Below are positions 56,595 to 64,000 of a stretch of 64,000 nt of DNA, piece after piece; the first letter of the stretch is position 1, and each line of letters opens with the position of its first letter. The stretch comes from Tipula vernalis. Taxonomy: Eukaryota > Arthropoda > Insecta > Diptera > Tipulidae. The stretch covers positions 310,158,092-310,222,091 of the forward strand of contig OY282558.1 in the NCBI GenBank assembly GCA_958295665.1. Direction: 5' to 3'. Both the position numbers and the translations under genes were made by a program. Under the pieces are notes generated by a model. That model saw nothing but the letters and a program-made list of their open reading frames with translations, was not told the origin of the DNA and did no database searches.

Positions 56595-58187
56595 GTCGAC
56601 AATCAACATGGTCGCCTTAGCAATTCACATCATCAAAATACAATAAAATGTCAAGTAGTCAATGGTGATGTTATCGTTTGCTTGACACAAATAATATGGG
56701 AAGCGTAACATTTATGGGTAATTTTCTATTTTCAACTGCAGCTGCTTGTCAACATTGCCTTCTAGCGAGATGCTTTGTCCGTGTATGTCAATTAAAAGTT
56801 AATTTTATTTATATGGAATAATGATCCTATTTTAAATGAAAGAGCTACCACTATCGCCTGACAGATTATTGAATTAATCGGCCGATTGATTTAAAATGTT
56901 GCATTGTATACACCACATCATTAACCATTTATCTTGATCCATAATAGAGTTGCCCCCAATGTTTTTTTAGTTTGCGTGGCGAACTACTTTGAGACCACCG
57001 CACCAGTGACCGTATCATTTCCGGTATAAAAACCTAAATATACCGTACCTAATATATTTTCCAAAATTTTTGCGAGAATTATTGTGTTGCATGCTACAAA
57101 ACGAAAGCCAATTCAATAAGGCAGGATTGCTTGCTGCTAAATTTGAACAATAATATGGCAGATGGGTAATATCTCATAAAATGATTACACGATTCCGTCA
57201 ACATAACAAAAATTTGTGAATGTAGGGGAATATTTTTCAAATAAATGACAAAATTTTGTACTAAAAAATATTTATCACGGGTTCCAGACATTGTCTAAAG
57301 TGCCTTACCCATTGAAAAACGAAAAGAAAAATCGGATTTAGTTTTTTCGATATAATTCCAAAATTATTGCTTTATTTTCGCTAAAATCTTCTCGTTTTTT
57401 ATCGAGTATACCAAACAAAACCATTTTCAATTTAAAATATTCAAAAACATTTTTAATTGGCTGAGAATTGAAAATTTGAAATTTTTTAATTGAAAATAGT
57501 ATTGTATGGTACACTCGGTCAAAAACGAGAAGTTTTTAGCGAAAACAAAGCAATAATTTTGGAATTATATCGAAAAAACTAAATCCGATTTTTCTTTTCG
57601 TTTTTCAATGGGTAAAGCACTTAAGACTGTAACCAATACCGGTGATAAATATTTTTTAGTACAATCTTTTGACATTTATTTGAGAAATATTCCTCTACAT
57701 TTACAAATTTTTATTACTCAGCCCGAATCGTGTAATAATTGTTTGAAGTATTTCCTTTTATATACATCGATTTGGCTTTCGTTTTATATATTGTATCAAA
57801 GGGGCTGCATTTGTTCACAAGATCACGAGTGGTCTCAAATCAGAATTTCAATGCAAACTAAAAATATTGGAGGCACATTGGTTTCTATTATAGATTAAAA
57901 TCATTAATGATCTGGTGCATACAATTCAACGTTATAAATCAATCGATCAATTAATTCTATAATAGCCTCAATAATTTGTCAGGCGATAGTGGTAGCTCTC
58001 ATAATTACACTTCACTATATCAATGTGTCAAATAAATAAGATTAACCTTTAGTTGAAATACTCGGCCGAATTATCTCACTAGAAGACAATAATTATCGAC
58101 AAGCTGCAAACGATAATATAATCATTGACTAGTTGACATTTTATTTTGATCATAAAAAATGCTAAGGCGACCAGGTTAAATGTCGAC
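56595..58187. repeat. 1.6-kb imperfect palindrome
   Basis: The left arm (56,595 to about 57,440) and right arm (about 57,500 to 58,187) are inverted copies that both start GTCGAC and share GGTCGCCTTAGCA, a GAGCTACCACTATCGCCTGA block, AAACGAAAGCCAA, TTTGTGAATGTAGGGGAATA and GAAAAATCGGATTTAGTTTT. The left arm is about 150 bp longer because of segments absent from the right. The left arm carries GGTATAAAAACC, a TATA-box-like word, lost on the right. There is no coding frame of note. A third copy follows at 58.4-59.05 kb. Confidence 0.82.
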
Positions 58188-58415
58188 TGAACAATTTATT
58201 TATTCTGCTTGTGTTGAAAATTATCTTAGCAAAAGACAGTGACAATTTGGGGTGTATGTGGTTTTTTCAAATAAATGTGATAAATATTTTTAGAACACAT
58301 TTTTGACATTTATTTGACAAAACCGCATACACCCAAATTATCACGGTATTTTGCTATGATAATTTTTGACACAAGCAGAATAAATAAATTGTTCGATCGA
58401 CATTTAACATCGTTG
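58170..58415. repeat. Inverted repeat joining the second and third copies
   Basis: GAACAATTTATTTATTCTGC (58,188) and its inverted copy near 58,376-58,395 are the outer parts of arms about 110 bp long, sharing TTGTGTTGAAAATTATC and a GGTGTATG(C/T)GG block. The small palindrome lies exactly at the junction between the 1.6-kb palindrome and copy 3. Confidence 0.7.
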
Positions 58416-59055
58416 ATGATTATGTTATCGTTTGCAGCAAGTTAATAATAACAACATGATAATTTTCTAATTGCAACTGCAGCAGCTTACCGACAATTAT
58501 TTTCTTCTATAGTGAAATGATTGGTCCGTGTATGTCAACTAAAGGTTCATCTTATTTATATGGCATATTGATCTAGTGAATAAATAGAGAGCTACCACTA
58601 TCGGCTGACAGATTATTGAATCTATTATAGAATTAGTTGATCGATTGATTTAAAACGTTGAATTGTATGCACTAGGTTGACTCTAATATATTTTAGTTTG
58701 CGTTACAATTTTGATTTGAGACCACCCGTGCCATTCCCACTTCCTGTATAAAAGATATTTTCCAAAATTTTGGCGAGAATTATTGCACCATCGTCCTGTT
58801 ATACTATGCTTTAACAAACACAGTTATACGCTACAATATATAATATAAAAAGAAAGCCAATTCGATGCATATAAAAGAGTTGCTTGCCATTAAAATCAAA
58901 CAACAACATGACAGAAGGGGAACGCTTCAAAAAAATTATTACACTATTCGGGCAGCGTAATGAAAATTTGTGAATGTACGGGAATATTTTTCAAATAAAT
59001 GTCAAAAATATGTACTAAAAAATATTTATCATAGGTTTCGGTCACAGTCTAAGTG
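58395..59055 (+). repeat. Third copy of the palindrome arm (direct with the left arm)
   Basis: Runs in the same orientation as 56,600-57,300 and shares CAACTGCAG, GTCCGTGTATGTCAA, GAGCTACCACTATCGGCTGA, CTGTATAAAAGATATTTTCC, AAGAAAGCCAATTCGAT and GTACTAAAAAATATTTATCA. It retains the TATAAAA word like copy 1. Similarity ends near GTCACAGTCTAA. Confidence 0.75.
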
Positions 59056-62000
59056 TACGTTTCGACAGAAACTTCCAAAAATGTGTATCGACATAAAATT
59101 TGTAACCGACGCAACTAAAAAACATTCAGAATAACAACCAAAAAGTAGTAGTAGCCTAGATGTTTTTTGCTCGTTACCCCCAGATAGTCTCGACGCTGTA
59201 GCGCAGTCACGCAATAGCGCAGAAGTTAAATTACATGAAAATATATGCGAATTGACAAAGCCGACGGACGGAGCGCATTAGACCAAGTACTAAAATTAAA
59301 TTATTTTCAATATTGCACGCAAGAACGGGAAGTATCACTTTCTGATGAAAAATACAAAATGAAAGATATTCTTGGGAATTAAGGTTATACGAAATAAAAT
59401 GATGCCAATGACATTAAAAGGTTTTATCTAACTAAATTATTAGTTATTAACTAGATTAGTAGATTTTATACAACGACGGGAAATTTAAATTGGTCAAAAA
59501 AGGGGTTTATAAAATAGGAATTAGAGCCATCAAAGTAAGGATTTATGGAAATTAAGAAGGTTTAGTTCATGTTAGATAGTTTAAGATAATTTTAATGTCA
59601 AAAACGTGCATCGAGATTGTCAGCAAAATTTTTATGTTTACAGTACTAAATTATTTTTTGCGTTCTGTGCGTAATTCTGATTCTGTTCCGTCGAGATTGT
59701 CTCTATCTTTATTCTTACATTAGTACTAAAATATAAAATTTCCCCTACAAAATTATTGAAACACCCTATATTGTAAATACATTTTGATTTTGACATTTAG
59801 ATTATTATTTGTCTATTTTTAATAGGTTTGAGGAATTTTAGGATTGAGCATGACTGATTACCCAAATGCCTATAGATTGAAAATATTACAAAATGCCAAT
59901 ATGGTGGCTGATGATGCCAAATGCATATATGCCAAAATGGCGGCTCAGAATTATAAAATAAAATATTAATTATAGATGAATATTTTTAAATTCAAAAACA
60001 TTCTAACAAATTTTGAGTTAATAAATTATGAATAGCTTCGATCGGAAATCACGTCCTTGACGAACCGTCATTCTTCTTGCGATTCTCAAGCATTTTTCAA
60101 GAGGCAATTCTACTCAACCTTAAACTTGTCATTCATTTAAAACCAGTATCAAAATTGTACCAAACGTCAAAAAGTAGAAATACATATTCAAATGAAAAAC
60201 CGACACAACCAAACAACAAAATATTTCCCGTTGTAAAAATTACAACGAGATTTGCGGTCGAAACCAAGACTAACAATAAAAATTGGTTCGCAAATATTTT
60301 ATTTTTCCATATAAAAATTGCTTGCTTGCTAAACATTCGTGTATCTGGCCCATAATCAATCGATTACCACATTAAATATTTTTATTCACAATCAGTTTTT
60401 ACAACATTTCCAACCACTTAAAGGTTAAAAAGTGAGCGATTTCCATGGATACACTTCAACCGGTCAGTAATAGTAAAAAAGGGGTTAGTAATGAAACGTA
60501 ATGGGTCAGTAATGAAATCATTAATAATCCATAGGGGCTAACAAAATCGGTGTCACTTTTGTTAACTAATTTAATAAAATGTCAAATGTGCAGCGCCTAC
60601 TAAGTGTTAATATTTTGCCAAAATAAACGATGATATTATAGAGATAGGTTTTTATTTATTTATGTTATAATGTTGCTTGTTTTAATAAATGCTTCTGATA
60701 GTGAATAAAATAGTATAAAAACGTCGGCGAAAAGTATCATTTCCGTCTCGAAAGTTCGCCTTCCGTCTCGAAAGTTCTTAAACTAAAGTTCTTTTTACAG
60801 GAATGGAATACTTTCCGCCTTGGTATGTTATCTACTATTTGGGATTCTGTTTGTTCGCTTAGTAAATTCAATTTCAGTAAATCCCTTTAAGAAACATTAT
60901 ACTGATCGATTATAATTATAACTAAATAATTAAAACAAAAATTTCTAGGCAAATTCTCAGCCTACTGCACTCACTTTCACAGCGACTTGTACTGTTATTG
61001 TAATCTATCCACATTTCAATTTCGCCTGCTAGGGTTACTTTATGGGCGTTGGTTTTGAAATTCTCGTATTTCGAGCTACGAGTGTAGAATTTTACGATGA
61101 TTCCGGATTATTCGAGATTACTCCCAATTTCTTAAGTGTTGTTGATGCGATACATTACATAATTATGGTGATACATTGAGTTTCGCGATATTTTAAGGGA
61201 TTTTCGGGATTTTCAGCTTATTTCAAATTTGTTTGATGTTGATTATTGGAAATTTTTGATATTACTCGAGTTAGCTTGGGGTGGAAATTATAGCATTAAG
61301 TCACAAGATCTTACAGAAAACAGATTTTCGATATTCGAGATTTTGAAGTTTTTGGATTAATCTATTGCTTTCCGTGATTGAACGTTGCCATCGAAGTTCG
61401 GGCATCAAATTATTCGAGATTCTTAGTGATTTTTTAATTGTTTCAATTTTTTCGAGTGTTTTTCGAAATTGGCAAAGGGTTGAATTGCATGATGCTATAG
61501 AATTAGTAATTCGTAGATGTTCAGTATATTGTTCATTTTGGATGCTACACTCCATATGGTGCTGCTCAATGTTGTTGCTAACGCTATTTAGATATTTTTC
61601 AGTCCCTTTTGGAAAAAGCATTACATTTTAAAAGCATTAAATTTTGATTTGTTTATCAACTAACAAATTGATCGACCCTAAAGACTTGTAAAGTTGTTGT
61701 TGAAATATTAATTTAAAACAAATTTTAAAAATTTTGATTTTTTGACCCCTTGATCATTCTAATCTTCTTAATATAAGAAAACGCGATCGAAAAATGTATG
61801 TTGCATAAAAGTGTTTGGAGATTTTTGTAATTGAAAAATAGATGAAGAGAAAGAGATGAGAGGTTGATTACCGATTGGTTATGGTTCACTCAAAGAGCTG
61901 AAACTGAAACGAATTTCTTTACGCATATGCAACGCATTCCTGGAGCAACCGACTCTACTCGTTAGCCTCTTCGTTAACAGGTTACGATAAAATTCAGGTT

Positions 62001-62385
62001 GTTTTATTTAAATTGGATTCTAAAATAATTTATGGATATGGAATATTCATTACAAAAGATTATTTCCGTGTAATATATGTAATTAGAAGAAATTGTTTAT
62101 TCAAAAAGAGATTTAATGCGGTCCGTATGTTTTCCAGGAATTACTGATTCCAAGGGATTCGGAGTTAAAGTTTTGAAAACACCAAACCAAATAGTTTTGT
62201 CGGGTAACATGGTATTTATACAATACAGAATAAAAATTTGGAAAAATAGAGTTCGAAATCATGGAGTTTCGCAATAACATACGAGTATACGCATAGTGAA
62301 GTATTCCATTAGCAGAAATTATCTGTGTTTATTGGCGATACATTTCTCAAAATCAATCAAATTGTACAATTGCATAGGGGTCTCG
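59056..62385. other. Non-coding DNA
   Basis: No gene recognised. TTCCGTCTCGAAAGTTC occurs twice in tandem at about 60,748-60,780. 61,060-61,460 contains scattered ATTCGAGAT-type words. Open frames at 60,077-60,355 and 61,301-61,631 occur on both strands at once and carry no domain. Confidence 0.5.
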
Positions 62386-62600
<215 letters not shown>

Positions 62601-62789
62601 CAGCGGTTCGTCCGACAAAGATTTGGTTTTCAAAGAAAAGAATCTGGAATATATAACCTAAAATTCTTCGTGGCTTACCAATCCTATGTAGTGTTGATTA
62701 TTGAAACATAAATTTGTTACCATATTTGGTGGTATAAAAACGCTTAATATTAGTCATGTACAAGAGTTACCTGCCCAAAATTCTGACCA

Positions 62790-63005
62790 AAACGATATTT
62801 GCGTAATGTCAACAATATATCTAAGTGTCAATCAACGATTTTTGAGCACCAAATGCATGACTTCTTTGACATGGTGTTCATCGGTAGATGTTTTCAATGC
62901 ATTCTCTGCCTTCTTTGAACAACTTATTCCAGTGAAAAACACTCACTCTGGGCAGTACATTATCACCAAAAGCATTTTCCAAAATTTGATGCAATTTCTT
63001 GACTG
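62790..63005 (-). pseudogene. Mariner-type transposase N-terminal fragment
   Basis: Minus-strand pieces: VKKLHQILENAFGDNVLPRV, then SVFHWNKLFKEGRECIENIY, a stop, and in another frame HVKEVMHLVLKNR with LTLRYIVDITQIS. This follows the two helix-turn-helix regions of mariner transposases of the SETMAR type (W-x-x-x-F-K-E-G-R, then V-R-x-L-V-x-E-N-R-R-x-T). The catalytic part is absent. Confidence 0.65.
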
Positions 63006-63265
63006 AGTTTTTAAAAATCGAAAAATGCACTTTTTTAGATGAAAGTTATCGGACTCATTAACTTCCAAAGATATTGACTACCAACCTAAGCAAAAAAAAA
63101 CTACTCGTTTTCTTCTAACCTTCGAGAAGAATTATCTCCCATCTTTAGTTATAATAACAATAATAACGGTTTCAACCATCGCATTGTTGGTCAAAAAAAT
63201 AAACAAAAATACAAAATAACGTTGCCTAAGCGCTCCCTTTCTCTGTTTGGTTTTACTGTTTTTAC

Positions 63266-63581
63266 AATGTGAAAAAGTGAGTCTATCAAGGGGGCCGAGT
63301 AGACGAGACAGAAGAGACGTGACATTGCTATGGTTAATACAAATTTGAGTGAACGCGTAGGAACATGATGATTATGGAATGAAATCTCGCCTCTCCCCAA
63401 TCGCCGGTGGCAAAAATTGTGCAAAATAATAATAATTAATTAGGTAATATACTTTTCATATCCTTCGATCTTATTTTCTGTATAGGCTGTACGGAGAGCC
63501 TAGTATCACCCGCGAGTCGAGCTTTGGCTTGGTCGTACATTCTGATTAATCAATCAACCAATGTGAAAAAGTGAGTCTATC
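63266..63581 (+). repeat. Pair of exact 22-bp direct repeats 294 bp apart
   Basis: AATGTGAAAAAGTGAGTCTA plus TC occurs at 63,266-63,287 and 63,560-63,581. The sequence between has no recognised element but is slightly GC-richer (CACCCGCGAGTCGAGC near 63,510). It could be an LTR-like or insertion-derived duplication. Confidence 0.8.
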
Positions 63582-64000
63582 GTATGGCCCCATGAGGCAC
63601 ACTTTGTAAGTTGTAAGTGCGCGGAAAGAATTTTAGTGAGAAGTTTAGAACTTTAAACTGATACTTGTTATTTTACCAAGTACTGTGAATTAATTACATA
63701 ACGTAAAAACTAAATTAAGTACAAATGAAATCTAGTAAATTGCCGATTTTGCTCATCATTTTATTTAATAAATTCGTGATCAAAATGAACATGATAATTG
63801 AGAATTAAAAAATTAGCAAGTTATACGATTTAGCAAGAACAAGCTGTTTACGTCCTATGTTTTTTTGTACATTTAAGCTTGTAATAACACAATATGGTTA
63901 ATATACGGAGCGTGATGTGAAGCTTGAAATATTACCGATTGTCTTGCACACTATCAACAAATTGCAAAAACGTACATCGAAATCGAATTAATAATTTATT
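63582..64000. other. Non-coding DNA
   Basis: Nothing recognised up to the end of the window. Confidence 0.5.

Noticed and set aside
61301..61631. Two overlapping frames of 106 and 88 codons on opposite strands
   Set aside because: Mutually overlapping, low-information composition and no known motif.

Overview
The window is non-coding, AT-rich (about 30% GC by eye) animal DNA, almost certainly from an insect. The evidence is the set of mobile elements: R1-like, Jockey-like and other LINE reverse transcriptases, a Penelope-like element, a Ty3/gypsy-type gag remnant, and hAT, mariner/Tc1, pogo/Tigger and PIF/Harbinger DNA transposons. The 61-67 bp introns in the Harbinger gene and many short words built from TACATATG/ATGTATGTA would fit a fly, but I cannot assign a species. 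I found no host protein-coding exon, tRNA or rRNA gene. The only long intact reading frame is a 645-codon hAT transposase.

Layout. 1-6.8 kb: a repeat fragment and a broken R1-like LINE (about 1.5-3.37 kb, minus), then plain AT-rich DNA. 6.8-10.8 kb: a three-level nest in which a mariner is split by a MITE-like inverted-repeat element, itself split by a complete hAT transposon with an exact 8-bp target-site duplication. 10.8-15 kb: dispersed and inverted repeats, including a MITE that looks derived from the Harbinger family found intact at 31.6-34.2 kb. 15.8-18.5 kb: a Jockey-like LINE with remnants of both ORFs, minus. 21.4-25.9 kb: Penelope-like, pogo/Tigger, Tc1-like and an unnamed DDE-type transposase remnant, all minus and truncated against each other. 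28.9-36.6 kb: a 596-bp fold-back element, three copies of a small inverted-repeat family (two of them inside the Harbinger gene), the Harbinger element, and a larger inverted-repeat element that encloses a gag remnant.

37.1-38.6 kb is a fold-back element made of about eight 145-152 bp subrepeats, five direct and three inverted, flanked by a 9-bp duplication. 51.0-52.5 kb holds a second array of the same architecture with a strikingly regular 172-bp unit. 44.4-45.0 kb is an internally deleted mariner-superfamily element. 50.0-51.0 kb holds LINE scraps. 56.6-59.05 kb holds three copies of a roughly 700-bp sequence, two of which form a 1.6-kb imperfect palindrome. A long (AT)n microsatellite lies at 62.4 kb and a mariner-type transposase scrap at 62.8-63.0 kb.

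The most interesting non-transposon signals are two plus-strand sites, 33.2 kb apart, where a 3' splice site directly abuts a 5' splice site (15,575/15,576 and 48,807/48,808). These look like recursive-splicing ratchet points and suggest the window may lie inside a giant intron of a plus-strand gene. Two others are a GC-rich nested hairpin at 36.5 kb and a perfect RFX/X-box-like palindrome next to it. Everything else reads as decaying mobile DNA; calls rest on motif recognition by eye, without database searches.
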